64,000 nucleotides of DNA from Pseudoxanthomonas wuyuanensis. GTDB lineage: Bacteria > Pseudomonadota > Gammaproteobacteria > Xanthomonadales > Xanthomonadaceae. A program made the position numbers and the translations under genes. The DNA is taken from assembly GCF_900215535.1 (NCBI RefSeq), contig NZ_OCND01000012.1:52797-116796 (forward strand), given 5' to 3'. Numbering within the stretch: position 1 is the first letter of the stretch; each line of letters begins with the position of its first letter. This document shows positions 1 to 9,750 of this stretch, one piece after another. Under the pieces are notes generated by a model. That model worked only from the letters and a program-made list of their open reading frames with translations, searched no databases and had not been told where the DNA came from.

Positions 1-1208
1 TGCATCAGGCGCGGGCCGTACTCGTAGACCTTGACCCCGGCCGCCAGCAACTCGTCGAAATAGGAGCGCGCGGCGTAGGTGACCAGCCGCGAATCGCTGA
101 GCTTGGGCACCAGCAGGCGCACATCCAGGCCGCCGAGGGCGGCCGAGGTCAGCGCCATCCGCGCCGCTTCGCCGGGTACGAAGTAAGGCGTCACCAGCCA
201 GACCCGCTGGCGCGCCTCGTGGATGGCCGCCACATGCAGGCGATGGATGGCCTCCCAGGCCGAGTCCGGCCCGGAGATCAGGGCCTGCGCGGCGATGCCG
301 CCTTCCACATTGGCCTCGGTGGCGCTCCACAGCCGGGTGCCGTGGAAATCCTTGCGCTGGTGGCCGGTGGCGTAGACCCAGTCCTCGACGAAGACCTGCT
401 GGATGCTGCGGACCACCTCGCCTTCCATCCGCACATGCAGGTCCCGGTAGGCGTCGCTGCGCAGGCGCTCGTTCTCCTCGTCGGTGATGTTGATGCCGCC
501 GGTAAAGGCGATGCGCCCGTCGACCACCACGATCTTGCGGTGGGTGCGCATATTGACCCAGGGACGCTTGAACGGGCGCAACCGGGTGGGGTGGAACCAG
601 GCGAACTCGACGCCGGCGTCCAGCAGCGGCTGCAGAAAGCGCTTGCGCAGCGCCGACGAGCCGACCGCATCCAGCAGCAACCGGATCTTGACCCCGGCGC
701 GGGCGCGCTCGATCAACGCGTCGCGCAACAGGGTGCCGGAGCGATCCGGGTTGAAGATGTAGTACTCGAGATGAACATGATTCTGCGCCTGCGCCACCGC
801 ATCGAGGATCGATTCGTAGGTGGCCCCGCCATCGACCAGCAGCTGCACCGAGGTGGCGCTGCTGGGCGGAAGCCCGGTGGTGCTCTGCGCCAGCAGCGCC
901 AGCTCGGTGCAGTCCTCGTCGGTCGGGCAGAACACTTCATAACTGTCCAGCCCGGTCCGGGCCAGGTGGCGGCGCAGCTGCTGGCGCCGGATCCGCTGCG
1001 GTCCCAGCAGGAAGTAGATCAGATAGCCGACGTACGGCAGCATCGCCAGCGACAGCAGCCAGCTCAGGGTGGCCACCGGTTCGCGTTTCTGCAGCACGAT
1101 CCAGACGCACAGCGGCACCAGGTAGAGCAACCACGCCGCGGTGACATAGCTGCTGAGGTGGGGAATGGACCAGAACGCGTCCCAGAGTTGCTGCACGGTG
1201 GTAAGCAT
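1..1208 (-). CDS. cls: cardiolipin synthase (phospholipase D family), 3' end cut by window edge
   Basis: Membrane enzyme that makes cardiolipin from phosphatidylglycerol (family knowledge). About 402 codons are present from the ATG at 1208; the C-terminus lies off the left edge. Two hydrophobic segments near residues 19-40 and 47-69 fit the N-terminal membrane anchor with a PLDc_N domain. The first HKD motif is visible as HRKIVVVD at residues 223-230, followed by the usual FTGGINI. The second HKD motif would lie beyond the edge, so its integrity cannot be judged. It is divergent from the radical SAM gene at 1269, leaving a 60-base shared promoter region. Confidence 0.92.
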   Translation of the reverse strand, partial: MLTTVQQLWDAFWSIPHLSSYVTAAWLLYLVPLCVWIVLQKREPVATLSWLLSLAMLPYVGYLIYFLLGPQRIRRQQLRRHLARTGLDSYEVFCPTDEDCTELALLAQSTTGLPPSSATSVQLLVDGGATYESILDAVAQAQNHVHLEYYIFNPDRSGTLLRDALIERARAGVKIRLLLDAVGSSALRKRFLQPLLDAGVEFAWFHPTRLRPFKRPWVNMRTHRKIVVVDGRIAFTGGINITDEENERLRSDAYRDLHVRMEGEVVRSIQQVFVEDWVYATGHQRKDFHGTRLWSATEANVEGGIAAQALISGPDSAWEAIHRLHVAAIHEARQRVWLVTPYFVPGEAARMALTSAALGGLDVRLLVPKLSDSRLVTYAARSYFDELLAAGVKVYEYGPRLM

Positions 1209-1268
1209 GAACGGATTCTATGCGCTGTCGCCGCCGCTGAGACGGTCCAGGCGTAAGCTGGCGCCGAT

Positions 1269-2345
1269 ATGGGCGAGAGAATAAAAGGCCGCGGTTCCAC
1301 CGGATATCTGCCCGGCCGCTTTGCGGTCACCGTGGCCGAGCCGCAGGACGACGGCTGGGACCGCGTGCCGGCCGAAGAAGACATCGTTTCCGACCCGCGC
1401 ACCCGCGTGCATGAGGAAACCGCGCGCAGCGTCATCAGCCGCAACCAGTCGCCGGACATTCCGTTCTCGCAATCGCTGAACCCGTACCGCGGCTGCGAAC
1501 ACGGTTGCAGCTACTGCTTCGCCCGCCCGTCGCACGCCTACCTGGATCTGTCGCCGGGGCTGGATTTCGAAACCAGGATCTTCGCCAAGACCAACGCGCC
1601 GGAGGTGTTGCGGCGCGAGCTGTCGCGGCCTGGCTACCAGGTCAGTCCGATCTCGCTGGGCATCAACACCGACGCCTACCAGCCGACCGAGCGGCGTCTG
1701 CAGCTGACCCGCCGCATCATCGAAGTGCTGGCCGAAACCCGGCATCCGTTCTCGCTGATCACCAAGAATGCGCTGGTCGAACGGGATCTGGACCTGCTGG
1801 CGCCGCTGGCACGGCAGAACCTGGTGCAGGTGTACTTCTCGATCACCACGCTGGACAACGGCCTGTCGGCGCGGCTGGAACCGCGCGCCTCGGCGCCGCA
1901 CTCGCGGCTGCGCGCGATGCAGCGGCTGCATGCAGCCGGCGTGCCGGTCGGGGCGATGTTCGCGCCGGTGATTCCGTGGGTCAACGACAGCGAACTGGAG
2001 GCGGTGCTGGAGGCCGCCCGCGACGCCGGCGCGCAATCGGCCGGCTATGTGATGTTGCGATTGCCGCACGAAGTCGCGCCGCTGTTCCGCGACTGGTTGC
2101 AGACCCATCTGCCCGACCGCGCAGACCATGTGATGAGCACCGTGCAGCAGCTGCGCGGCGGCAAGGACTACGACGCCACCTTCGGCAAACGCATGCGCGG
2201 CGAGGGCGTCTACGCGGACCTGCTGGCACGCCGGTTTGCGCTGGCGCGCAAGCGGCTGGGTTACGCGCAGCGGCGCCTGCCGGAACTGGACTGCAGCCGC
2301 TTCGTTGCGCCGCGCAAACCGTCGCCGCAGGGGGAACTGTTCTGA
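1269..2345 (+). CDS. PA0069-family radical SAM protein (SplB-like)
   Basis: 358 residues. The radical SAM iron-sulfur motif is seen as C76-x3-C80-x2-C83 in the context NPYRGCEHGCSYCF, followed by the family-typical region around FARPSHAYL. The protein starts with the family's usual IKGRG stretch, which supports the ATG at 1269. The family is annotated as PA0069 radical SAM and is related to spore photoproduct lyase, but its substrate is not known. It stands alone, divergent from cls, with no obvious partner downstream. Confidence 0.9.
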   Translation: MGERIKGRGSTGYLPGRFAVTVAEPQDDGWDRVPAEEDIVSDPRTRVHEETARSVISRNQSPDIPFSQSLNPYRGCEHGCSYCFARPSHAYLDLSPGLDFETRIFAKTNAPEVLRRELSRPGYQVSPISLGINTDAYQPTERRLQLTRRIIEVLAETRHPFSLITKNALVERDLDLLAPLARQNLVQVYFSITTLDNGLSARLEPRASAPHSRLRAMQRLHAAGVPVGAMFAPVIPWVNDSELEAVLEAARDAGAQSAGYVMLRLPHEVAPLFRDWLQTHLPDRADHVMSTVQQLRGGKDYDATFGKRMRGEGVYADLLARRFALARKRLGYAQRRLPELDCSRFVAPRKPSPQGELF

Positions 2346-2420
2346 GGCTCATCCTGCCGGTAGGGCCGAGCTTGTTCAGCTGAACATGTTTCCGAAGCCA
2401 GGCAGCCGGCCAGCGCGTCT

Positions 2421-3131
2421 CTACGAATCGGCGCCGTACAGCTTGTCCGCCGACAGGAACAGGATCCAGCTGGTGGCGATGAACTTGTCGCCGCGCTGCG
2501 GGCGGTTGCCGCGATGGGTGTGGGTGAAGGCGGTCGGCGCGAACAGCAGGCTGCCGGTGCGTGGCGCGATCTTGCGGTGCTGGAACAGGAACTCGGTTTC
2601 GCCTTCGTCGAAGCCGTCATTGAGGTACAGCGTCCACAGCAGGTGGCGGTGCAGCGTTTCGGCGCTGGCATCGCGCGGATACAGTTCGCAATGCCAGTAC
2701 GGATAGCCGCCTTCGCCGGCGGCGTACCACTGCAGGTTGATGGCGCCGGGACGCAGGCAGGTGCGGGCCAGGTCGGCCAGCGCGGCATCGTCCATGGTGG
2801 CCAGATCCTCGGCCTGCAACCGGCGCAGCCGGCCATCGGCGCCGGGCTGCTGCAGCATCAGCGGAGAAACCAGCACCTGCGGGTACTTGCGCAGATAGCT
2901 CAACAGGCCGGCGAACACCGCCTGCTGCAGGCGCAATTCGGTGTCGCGCCATTCCGCCACGCCGCTGATGCGCAAATCCTGGCTGTGCTTGAGTTCGGGA
3001 AACACGCCGCCGCCGATCCGGCCCGGTTGCAGCCCGGCGCTGCCGCGCAGGCGCGCGACGATCGCCGCGCAATCCTCGCGCCCGACCGCATCGGCAATGA
3101 CTTCGATGAAGTCCGGCGCAGTCCCGCTCAC
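2421..3131 (-). CDS. 2OG-Fe(II) oxygenase family protein
   Basis: 236 residues, start codon GTG at 3131. The start overlaps the fbp stop as GTGA, so the two genes are translationally coupled. Candidate iron ligands are the H147-x-E149 pair (WHCE) and the distal H204/H206 in HTHRG, with a basic residue about ten positions later that could bind 2-oxoglutarate. The final third, reading [12 protein letters not shown] and ending in a short beta-rich tail, has the usual double-stranded beta-helix layout of the prolyl-hydroxylase-like family. The substrate is unknown. Cotranscription with fbp may only reflect position. Confidence 0.8.
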   Translation of the reverse strand: MSGTAPDFIEVIADAVGREDCAAIVARLRGSAGLQPGRIGGGVFPELKHSQDLRISGVAEWRDTELRLQQAVFAGLLSYLRKYPQVLVSPLMLQQPGADGRLRRLQAEDLATMDDAALADLARTCLRPGAINLQWYAAGEGGYPYWHCELYPRDASAETLHRHLLWTLYLNDGFDEGETEFLFQHRKIAPRTGSLLFAPTAFTHTHRGNRPQRGDKFIATSWILFLSADKLYGADS

Positions 3132-4150
3132 GCGTCAGCGCTCTGGTGGTAGCGTTCGGCAGCGGCCACTTCCTGCTTCGATCCCAGGAACACCGGCACC
3201 CGCTGGTGCAACTGCGTCGGCGCAAGGTCCAGGATGCGTCCGCGGCCGGTGCTGGCGGCGCCGCCGGCCTGCTCGACCAGCAGGGCCATCGGGTTGGCCT
3301 CGTACATCAGCCGCAGCTTGCCGGGTTTGCCCGGCTCCTTGCGGTCCCACGGATAGATGAAGATGCCGCCGCGGGTCAGGATGCGGTGCACGTCGGCCAC
3401 CATGCTGGCGATCCAGCGCATGTTGAAGTCCTTGCCGCGCGGGCCTTGGCTGCCGGCCAGCAGGTCCGCCACATAGGCCTGCATGGCAGGTTCCCAATGG
3501 CGCTGGTTGGAAACGTTGATGGCGAACTCGCGGGTCTGCTCGGGAATCCGCATGTCGCGCTGGGTCAGCACGAACGCGCCCTGCTCGCGGTCCAGCGTGA
3601 AGGCGTGGGTGCCGTGACCGGTCGTCAGCACCAGCATCGTGCTGGGTCCGTAGATGCAGTAGCCGGCAGCCACCTGCTCGCGGCCGGGTTGCAGGAAGTG
3701 CTCGTCGCCGGCGCATTCCACGCCTTCAGGGCAACGCAGCACGGAGAAAATGGTGCCGACCGAGACGTTGACGTCGATGTTGGAACTGCCGTCCAGCGGA
3801 TCGAACAGCAGCAGGAAGCCGCCGCGCGGGTAGGCGTCGGGAATCGGCTGGCTGTGATCCATTTCCTCCGATGCGCAGGCGGCCAGATGGCCGCCCCAGG
3901 CGTTGGCCTCCAGCAGGATGTCGTTGCTCAGCACGTCCAGCTTCTTCTGCGCCTCGCCCTGCACATTGCCGGTGCCGGCATCGCCGAGCACGCCGCCCAG
4001 CGCGCCCTTGCTGACCGCAATGGAAATGCTGGTGCAGGCGCGGGCGACCACCGCAATCAGCTGGCGCAGCTCGGCATTGATGCGGCCGGCGCGTTGTTCC
4101 TCGATCAGGTAGCGGGTCAGCGAAACGGCGTGGCTGGCTTGGGACGGCAT
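3128..4150 (-). CDS. fbp: fructose-1,6-bisphosphatase class 1
   Basis: Hydrolyses fructose-1,6-bisphosphate to fructose-6-phosphate in gluconeogenesis. The chosen start at 4150 (MPSQASH) gives 340 residues, the normal class 1 length; the frame stays open upstream but that part has no family character. The metal and phosphate-binding signature [11 protein letters not shown] is present, as is the GGIFIYPWD segment and the C-terminal active-site region around YEANPMALL. It is first in a two-gene unit with the coupled 2OG oxygenase. The upstream gene at 4244 is divergent. Confidence 0.97.
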   Translation of the reverse strand: MPSQASHAVSLTRYLIEEQRAGRINAELRQLIAVVARACTSISIAVSKGALGGVLGDAGTGNVQGEAQKKLDVLSNDILLEANAWGGHLAACASEEMDHSQPIPDAYPRGGFLLLFDPLDGSSNIDVNVSVGTIFSVLRCPEGVECAGDEHFLQPGREQVAAGYCIYGPSTMLVLTTGHGTHAFTLDREQGAFVLTQRDMRIPEQTREFAINVSNQRHWEPAMQAYVADLLAGSQGPRGKDFNMRWIASMVADVHRILTRGGIFIYPWDRKEPGKPGKLRLMYEANPMALLVEQAGGAASTGRGRILDLAPTQLHQRVPVFLGSKQEVAAAERYHQSADA

Positions 4151-4243
4151 GGCGGGAACGGTGGCCGAAAGCGGGCATTGTCCGCGCTGGAGCGGACGAT
4201 GCAAGCGCGTGGCAGAATCGCCGCGACGGACGGGAGAAAGCGC

Positions 4244-5479
4244 GTGCCTGCATTCGATACCACGCTGTTGCTGGGATTTTCGTCCGCGCTGGGCCTGGGC
4301 CTGCTGATCGGGCTGGTGCGCGAGCGCCACCATACCCATGCGCCGGTGGCGGCCGGTTTGCGCACCCATGCCTTGACCGCGTTGGCGGCGGCGATTGCGG
4401 CGACGATCGGACTGCCGGTGCTGCTGGTGGCGCTGGCGGCGGTGGGCCTACTGGCGGCAATGGCCTATCAGGCCACCCGCCGGCGCGACCCAGGACTGAC
4501 CGGCGAGGTCGCGCTGGTGCTGACCTTCCTGCTGGGCGGGCTGGCAATGCGTACGCCGGCGCTGGCGACCGGGCTGGCGGTGGTGGTGGCGGTGCTGCTG
4601 TATGCCAAGCAGCCGCTGCACGCGCTGACGCGCGATACCTTCAGCGAACGCGAAGTGTCCGATGGACTGCTGTTGCTGGCCGCAGCGCTGGTGGTGCTGC
4701 CGATCCTGCCGGACCGCACGCTGGGTCCGTTCGATGCGATCAATCCGGCCACCATCTGGAAGCTGGTGGTGCTGGTGATGGCGATCAGCGCGCTGGGCCA
4801 TGTGGTGCTGCGGGTGATCGGCAACCGCTGGGGTCTGGCGGCGGCGGGGTTCTTCGCCGGCTATGTTTCCTCGACCGCCGCGGTGATCGGATTCGGCCAG
4901 CGGGCAAAGGAGACGCCGGCGCTGCTGCGCTCGGCGGTGGCCGCGGCGCTGCTGTCCAACCTGGCTTCATTGAGCCTGTGCGTGCCGATCCTGTGGACGG
5001 TATCGCCGCCGCTGGTCGGCGATCTGCTGCCGGAGCTGTGCGCGATCGGGCTGGTCATGCTGGCCGGCGGCCTGCTGGGCCTGCGCGCCGGCCGCGACGA
5101 AACCGTGCAACCGCCTACCGCCGAAAGCCGGATGTTCCGATTCAGCCATGCGCTGACGTTCGCGTTGATTGTGGCGGCGTTGACCTTCATCGCTGCCGCG
5201 CTGGCGGCCTGGATAGGCCCGCGCGGGGCGATGGCCGCGGCCGCGCTGTCGGCCACGGCCGAACTGCATGCGGCGGTGGCCACGCTGGCCAGCCAGTTCT
5301 CGCGGGATGGACTGGAAGCGGGCGAGGCGCGCTGGTGGATGCTGGCGCTGCTGACCGCCAGCCTGATCGCCAAGTCGGTCATCGCCTGGGTCAGCGGCGG
5401 AAAGGCCTATGGCGGGCGGGTCGCCGCCGGCCTGCTGGCGGCGCTGGTGGCCGGTGGCGTGGTGGTCTGGTTGACGTGA
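4244..5479 (+). CDS. MgtC/SapB-DUF4010 family membrane protein
   Basis: 411 residues from a GTG at 4244, preceded by GGAGAAAG at 4233-4240. The frame is open far upstream, but that part is an antisense shadow of fbp. The protein is almost entirely hydrophobic, with roughly ten to twelve membrane segments. An N-terminal MgtC-like part ([11 protein letters not shown]) is followed by a DUF4010 part with the [16 protein letters not shown] stretch. No transport substrate can be named from sequence. It is followed by a REP-like inverted repeat. Confidence 0.88.
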   Translation: MPAFDTTLLLGFSSALGLGLLIGLVRERHHTHAPVAAGLRTHALTALAAAIAATIGLPVLLVALAAVGLLAAMAYQATRRRDPGLTGEVALVLTFLLGGLAMRTPALATGLAVVVAVLLYAKQPLHALTRDTFSEREVSDGLLLLAAALVVLPILPDRTLGPFDAINPATIWKLVVLVMAISALGHVVLRVIGNRWGLAAAGFFAGYVSSTAAVIGFGQRAKETPALLRSAVAAALLSNLASLSLCVPILWTVSPPLVGDLLPELCAIGLVMLAGGLLGLRAGRDETVQPPTAESRMFRFSHALTFALIVAALTFIAAALAAWIGPRGAMAAAALSATAELHAAVATLASQFSRDGLEAGEARWWMLALLTASLIAKSVIAWVSGGKAYGGRVAAGLLAALVAGGVVVWLT

Positions 5480-5499
5480 CGTCGATCCCCAAAGAACCC

Positions 5500-5641
5500 G
5501 TAGCGGCGATGCCAGTCGCGACCGCGCGTCGAACGAGCGATTGAAGCCTGCCTGTTCGCCATCCAGACGCTCTGCGGCGCGTTCTTCATTGTCGGCACTG
5601 ACTGGCTATCGGGGCGCGGTCGCGACCGGCGTCGCTCCTAC
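5500..5641. repeat. REP-like inverted repeat
   Basis: Left arm 5500-5527 and right arm 5614-5641 are imperfect reverse complements of the GTAGxxGCGA...CAGTCGCGACCGCGC family that recurs at 19448, 27705 and 43841. The arms are separated by 86 bases. It lies between two convergent genes, the usual place for such elements. Confidence 0.75.
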
Positions 5642-5657
5642 ATGAATTGGTGCGGGA

Positions 5658-6296
5658 TCAGATGATGCGCAGGGTGATGGCCTTGAGCACCGCGCGGGTG
5701 CGGTCGCGCGTGCCGAGCTTGTCCAGGATGGTGGAAACGTAGTTCTTGACCGTGCCTTCGGCCAGGAACAGCGTGCGCGCGATTTCCTTGTTCGAGTAGC
5801 CGCCGGCCAACAGCCGCAGAATCGACACCTCGCGTTCGCTGAAGCTGTCGCTGGGCGGGGTTTCGTCGCGAAAACGGAAGCGCGCGCGGACCGGCTCGGT
5901 GCTGACCGGTTGCAGCAGCGTTTCGCCGGCGGCAACGCGCACGATGGCATCGTGCAGGTCTTCCGGCGCGGCGTCCTTGAGCAGGAAACCCTGCGCGCCG
6001 GCCTCGGTGGCGCGCAACAGCAGATCGCTGTCGTCGAAGGTGGTCAGCAACAGCACCGGCGTGGTGTCGCCGCGTTGGCGCAACGCCGTCAGCGCATCGA
6101 TGCCGCCGGTGCCTGGCATGCGGACATCGCTCAGCACCACGTCCACCGGACTGGCCGCAAGCTGCTGGAGCAGCGCGGCGCCGTCATCGGTTTCGAACGC
6201 GATTTCGATGCCGCCCAGCCGTTCGAGCAGCGCCCGCAGGCCGGCCCGCACCAATGCCTGATCGTCGGCCAGCGCGATGCGGATCGCGGCGGTCAT
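5658..6296 (-). CDS. NarL/FixJ-type response regulator (DesR-like)
   Basis: 212 residues. The receiver domain has the acidic pair D11-D12 and the phospho-acceptor D57 in LSDVRMPG. The C-terminal LuxR-type HTH reads FSEREVSILRLLAGGYSNKE and AEGTVKNYVSTI. The start ATG at 6296 overlaps the kinase stop as ATGA, so the two are coupled. The frame continues upstream for hundreds of codons but is a shadow there. Output genes are unknown; the divergent DUF1579-like/NIPSNAP pair is a candidate because a perfect palindrome lies in the shared promoter. Confidence 0.93.
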   Translation of the reverse strand: MTAAIRIALADDQALVRAGLRALLERLGGIEIAFETDDGAALLQQLAASPVDVVLSDVRMPGTGGIDALTALRQRGDTTPVLLLTTFDDSDLLLRATEAGAQGFLLKDAAPEDLHDAIVRVAAGETLLQPVSTEPVRARFRFRDETPPSDSFSEREVSILRLLAGGYSNKEIARTLFLAEGTVKNYVSTILDKLGTRDRTRAVLKAITLRII

Positions 6297-7450
6297 GCCG
6301 GAAACCTGGCCTGCAGCTGCAGGCCGCCTTGCGGGCGGGTGCCGATGAGCAGTTCGCCGCCGCAGGCCAGCACGCGTTCGCGCATGCCGCTCAGGCCATT
6401 GCCCTCGCGAATCGCGCCGCGCAGCGGACCGTCGTCTTCGATCTTCAGCGTCACCGAACCGTCCTGCACGCTGACCCGGACCCATAGCGTATCGGCCTGG
6501 GCATGCCGGGCCGCATTGGTCAGCGCTTCCTGCACCACTCGCAACAAGGTTTCCGCCAGGGCGGGATCGGCGATGCAGACGCGCTCGTCCAGATCCAGCT
6601 GCAGGCGCGGCCGCGGCAACGGCGCGGCCAGGGCGCGCAAAGCGGTTTGCAGATCCAGGCCGCGCGAATCGCGCAGCGCCTGCACCACATTGCGGATGTC
6701 GTCCAGCAAGTCGGCCGACAGCTGCTCGGCCAGCTTGATCTGCGGATGATCCTGCAGTGCGGGATCGGCCGCCAGCGCGCGCAGGTTGATCTTCATCGCG
6801 GTCAGCTTGTGCCCGGCGACATCGTGCAGCTCGCGCGCCACCCGCAGCCGTTCGGCATCGCGCGCGCTGTCGCTCAGCAGCGCACGCGTGGCCAGCAGAT
6901 CGGCATTGACCAGCGCCAGCTGATCGCGCGAGCGCTCGGCGCTGAGCGCGTAATACACGCACAACGCCGCCAGCGCCTGGAATCCCATATTGATCAACAC
7001 CATCGTCAATGCCGAGTCGAAGCGGCTTTCCAGCACGACCAGATAGAACGCGGCATCGACCAGCAGCACAGCCGGTACCGCCCAACGCGGCGGCCAGGTG
7101 CTGAACGCGCACGCCGTCCAGATCACCAGCAATACCTGCGCAGTGCCGATGCGCGGTTCCAGCCAGGTCAGGAACAGCGCGGTCAGCGGCATCAGTGCCA
7201 GCGCGCCATGGCGCCGGCGCCGCCAATGTTCCGGGCCGATCGACAGCACGAACAACGCGGCGAACAGCGACAGGCCCAGGATGGCGGCCGGCAACCGCGG
7301 CGCCGGCATGAACTGCAGCGACAGCGCCACCGCGGCCATCGTGAACAGCCCGGCCAGGGTCATCGGTTCGCGCAAGCGGCATAGGAGTTCCTGCATATGC
7401 GCATGCTGCGCCGGCGGTCCGGGCGTGGCAATGCCTGCGGCGAAAGTCAT
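6293..7450 (-). CDS. sensor histidine kinase, HisKA_3 family (DesK-like)
   Basis: 385 residues from the ATG at 7450; a second ATG at residue 19 is possible. Five or six hydrophobic segments fill residues 30-170 with no large periplasmic domain, as in DesK-type thermosensors and membrane-state sensors. The phospho-acceptor is H209 in ARELHDVAGHKL. The ATPase domain shows the N box EALTNAARHA and the G box GNGLSGMRER. It is coupled to the response regulator by a 4-base overlap. Confidence 0.92.
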   Translation of the reverse strand: MTFAAGIATPGPPAQHAHMQELLCRLREPMTLAGLFTMAAVALSLQFMPAPRLPAAILGLSLFAALFVLSIGPEHWRRRRHGALALMPLTALFLTWLEPRIGTAQVLLVIWTACAFSTWPPRWAVPAVLLVDAAFYLVVLESRFDSALTMVLINMGFQALAALCVYYALSAERSRDQLALVNADLLATRALLSDSARDAERLRVARELHDVAGHKLTAMKINLRALAADPALQDHPQIKLAEQLSADLLDDIRNVVQALRDSRGLDLQTALRALAAPLPRPRLQLDLDERVCIADPALAETLLRVVQEALTNAARHAQADTLWVRVSVQDGSVTLKIEDDGPLRGAIREGNGLSGMRERVLACGGELLIGTRPQGGLQLQARFPA

Positions 7451-7468
7451 GACTTCCGGCAGGTCGGC

Positions 7469-7512
7469 TGCGCCGGCACTGCTGACACCACGTTGTCAGC
7501 AGTGCCGGCGCA
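7469..7512. promoter_or_regulatory. perfect 19-bp inverted repeat between divergent operons
   Basis: Arms TGCGCCGGCACTGCTGACA (7469-7487) and its exact reverse complement (7494-7512) flank a 6-base loop. The element sits in the roughly 100-base gap between the kinase start (7450) and the DUF1579-like start (7554). It could be an operator for the response regulator or a strong hairpin in both leaders. Confidence 0.6.
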
Positions 7513-7553
7513 AGCTGCCGGTCATCAGTCATAAGCCGCAACAGGAGTTGGCA

Positions 7554-8171
7554 ATGAACCTTTCGGATGGAGTGGCGCCGGGCCGGCGCGGATTGCTGGG
7601 CAGCGTGCTGCAGACATATGTGGCTGCGCTGTCGCGCAGCCACGGCGGCAGCGAACAGCGGATCTATCAGCGGGAAGCGCCCATGCATCCGGTCGAGCAA
7701 CAACAGGATGGCCGCCACGATTTCGATTTCTGCCACGGCCACTGGCAGGTGCGAAACGAAAGGCTGCGCCAGCGGCTGGCAGGAAGCCAGGACTGGGAAA
7801 CCTTCGAGGCGGCCCAGCATTGCCGCCCGATCCTGGGCGGGCTGGGCAATCTGGACGAATTCTCCACCGGCTGGGGCGGCGGCTTTCTCGGCATGACCTT
7901 GCGGTTGTTCGACCCGCGGACCCGGCAATGGAGCATCTACTGGGCCAGCAACCGCGACGGCGTGCTGGAGCCGCCGGTCGTGGGCGCTTTCCGGGACGGC
8001 ATCGGCACCTTCTATGGCCGCGACCGGCATCAGGGCCAACCGGTGCTGACGCGTTTCATCTGGGACGACATCAGCGCCGACAGCGCGCACTGGCAGCAGG
8101 CGCTGTCCGTCGACGGGGGCGCCAGCTGGGAGACCAACTGGCACATGTTCATGACCCGGGTACGCCGATGA
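7554..8171 (+). CDS. DUF1579-like hypothetical protein
   Basis: 205 residues from the ATG at 7554, which has CAGGAG about 8 bases upstream; an internal ATG at 7683 is an alternative start. The core begins HDFDFCHGHWQVRNERL and continues with several strands containing paired aromatics (GGGFLGMTLRLFDP, WSIYWASNRDG). This suggests a small lipocalin/heme-binding-like beta-barrel as in DUF1579 proteins. No catalytic residues can be assigned. It is coupled to the NIPSNAP gene by an ATGA overlap. Confidence 0.7.
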   Translation: MNLSDGVAPGRRGLLGSVLQTYVAALSRSHGGSEQRIYQREAPMHPVEQQQDGRHDFDFCHGHWQVRNERLRQRLAGSQDWETFEAAQHCRPILGGLGNLDEFSTGWGGGFLGMTLRLFDPRTRQWSIYWASNRDGVLEPPVVGAFRDGIGTFYGRDRHQGQPVLTRFIWDDISADSAHWQQALSVDGGASWETNWHMFMTRVRR

Positions 8172-8887
8172 CGAAGGCCATCGCCGCCAGTTCGATCGTC
8201 GAACTGCGCCAGTACACCCTGCATCCGGGCCGCCGCGACGATCTGATCGCACTGTTCGAACGCGAGCTGCTGCAACCGCAGGAAGCCGTTGGCATGCAGG
8301 TAATCGGCCAGTTCCGGGATCTGGACCGGCCGGATCGCTTCGTCTGGCTGCGCGGCTTTGCCGACATGGAGAAGCGCAGGCAGGCGCTGGGCGATTTCTA
8401 TGGCGGACCCATCTGGAAGCGACATCGAACCGAGGCCAATGCGACCATGATCGATTCCGACAACGTGCTGTTGCTGCATCCGGCCGAAGCCGAAACTGCG
8501 TTCGAATTGCCGGATGCCGCGCCGGCCGCGGCGCCGGCCCTGGTGATGGCGGCGCTGCACCATTTCGATGCGCCGGTTTCGCCGCGGTTCCTGGCCTATT
8601 TCCACCAGCAGCGGCAGCCGCTGCTGGCGGCGATGGGCGCGACCGCGCTGGGCAGCTTTGTCAGCGACTACAGCGAAAACACGTTCCCGGCGCTGCCAGT
8701 GCGCGAAGGCGAACATGTATTCGTCTGGTTCGCCGCGTTCCAGAGCGATGCCATCTGGCAGCGTTGCAGGCCGCTGCTGCAGGCATGGCCGATCATCGAT
8801 GCGGATCCGCTGCCGCCGCCGCGCACGACCGAAATCCTGCGCCTGCAGCCGACCGCGCATTCGCGGCTGGGTTGGCTGAGCGCATGA
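8168..8887 (+). CDS. NIPSNAP family protein
   Basis: 239 residues starting at the ATG that overlaps the previous stop. The opening IVELRQYTLHPGRRDDLIALFE is the classic NIPSNAP signature, a dimeric alpha/beta-barrel ferredoxin-like fold. A second, more divergent copy of the domain spans about residues 125-225 (HHFDAPVSPRFLAYFHQQ). Members are often small oxygenases or stress proteins of unknown substrate. It ends 47 bases before the WYL regulator, which reads the same way and may be cotranscribed. Confidence 0.85.
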   Translation: MTKAIAASSIVELRQYTLHPGRRDDLIALFERELLQPQEAVGMQVIGQFRDLDRPDRFVWLRGFADMEKRRQALGDFYGGPIWKRHRTEANATMIDSDNVLLLHPAEAETAFELPDAAPAAAPALVMAALHHFDAPVSPRFLAYFHQQRQPLLAAMGATALGSFVSDYSENTFPALPVREGEHVFVWFAAFQSDAIWQRCRPLLQAWPIIDADPLPPPRTTEILRLQPTAHSRLGWLSA

Positions 8888-8933
8888 CCAACGGTATCTG
8901 GCCGCTGCCGCCGGTCCAGGCGATGATGCCCGC

Positions 8934-9632
8934 ATGCGCCGCGCCGACCGCCTGTTCCTGATCATCCATGCCCTGCGTGGCCGCCGCTCCGCCCTGCCCG
9001 CGCGTACCCTGGCCGAGACGCTGGCGGTGTCGGTACGCACGGTCTACCGCGACGTTGCCGATCTGCAGCTGTCCGGCGTGCCCATCGAAGGCGAGGCCGG
9101 CGTTGGCTACGTGCTGCGCAAGGGCGCGGACATTCCTCCGCTGATGTTCAGCGCCGAGGAACTGGAAGCATTGGTGGTCGGAACGCGCTTCGTGCGCGCC
9201 TTCGGCGGCAAGCGTCTTTCGGCCGGCGCGCGCTCGGCATTGCTGAAGATCGAAGCGGTGCTGCCGCCGGAGCTGCGCGCGCGCGCGCACCGCACCCGCA
9301 TCTACGCGCCGGAAGTGGAGTCGCGGCTGGAATCCAGCGGCGTCATCGACCGGCTGCATGCGGCCATCGAGGCGCGGCGGGTGTTGCGGCTGTGCTACCG
9401 CGACCAGTCCGGCGAGGCCAGCGAACGCGAGATCGAACCGCTATGCCTGTCGTTCTGGGGCGGCAGCTGGACGCTGGGCGGCTGGTGCCGGCTGCGCGGC
9501 GATTTCCGCAATTTCCGCCCGGACCGAATCCTGGACCTGTCCGAAACCGGCGAGGTCTTCGCCGAAACTCCCGAGCGCGGCATGGATGCCTATCTGCGCG
9601 CCGCCGGCGTGCGCCCGGATGCGAACCTTTGA
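8934..9632 (+). CDS. YafY/PafC-type transcriptional regulator (HTH_11 + WYL)
   Basis: 232 residues. The N-terminal HTH_11 begins MRRADRLFLIIHALR and has a recognition helix in VSVRTVYRDVADLQ. A WYL-like ligand-sensing domain follows (about residues 140-215), with the typical arginine-rich end GDFRNFRPDRI. The signature W-Y-L triad appears degenerate here (LCYRDQ). It may regulate the upstream NIPSNAP pair, but nothing in the sequence shows this directly. Confidence 0.9.
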   Translation: MRRADRLFLIIHALRGRRSALPARTLAETLAVSVRTVYRDVADLQLSGVPIEGEAGVGYVLRKGADIPPLMFSAEELEALVVGTRFVRAFGGKRLSAGARSALLKIEAVLPPELRARAHRTRIYAPEVESRLESSGVIDRLHAAIEARRVLRLCYRDQSGEASEREIEPLCLSFWGGSWTLGGWCRLRGDFRNFRPDRILDLSETGEVFAETPERGMDAYLRAAGVRPDANL

Positions 9633-9641
9633 TGGCCAGGC

Positions 9642-9670
9642 GTGGGAGCGACGCGAGTCGCGACCGCGCC
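9642..9670. repeat. solitary REP-like arm
   Basis: A single arm of the GTGGGAGCGACG...GTCGCGACC family, with no clear inverted partner nearby. It follows the WYL gene stop by ten bases. Confidence 0.6.
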
Positions 9671-9750
9671 CAGGTAGCCGCCAGGTATGCATGATGAAGA
9701 ACGCGCCGCAGCGCGCCCGAAAGGGCGAACAAACAGGTTTCGATCGCGCT

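Noticed and set aside
3146..4243. N-terminal extension of the DUF4010 frame
   Set aside because: It is antisense to fbp; the GTG at 4244 with a good ribosome site and normal family length is preferred.
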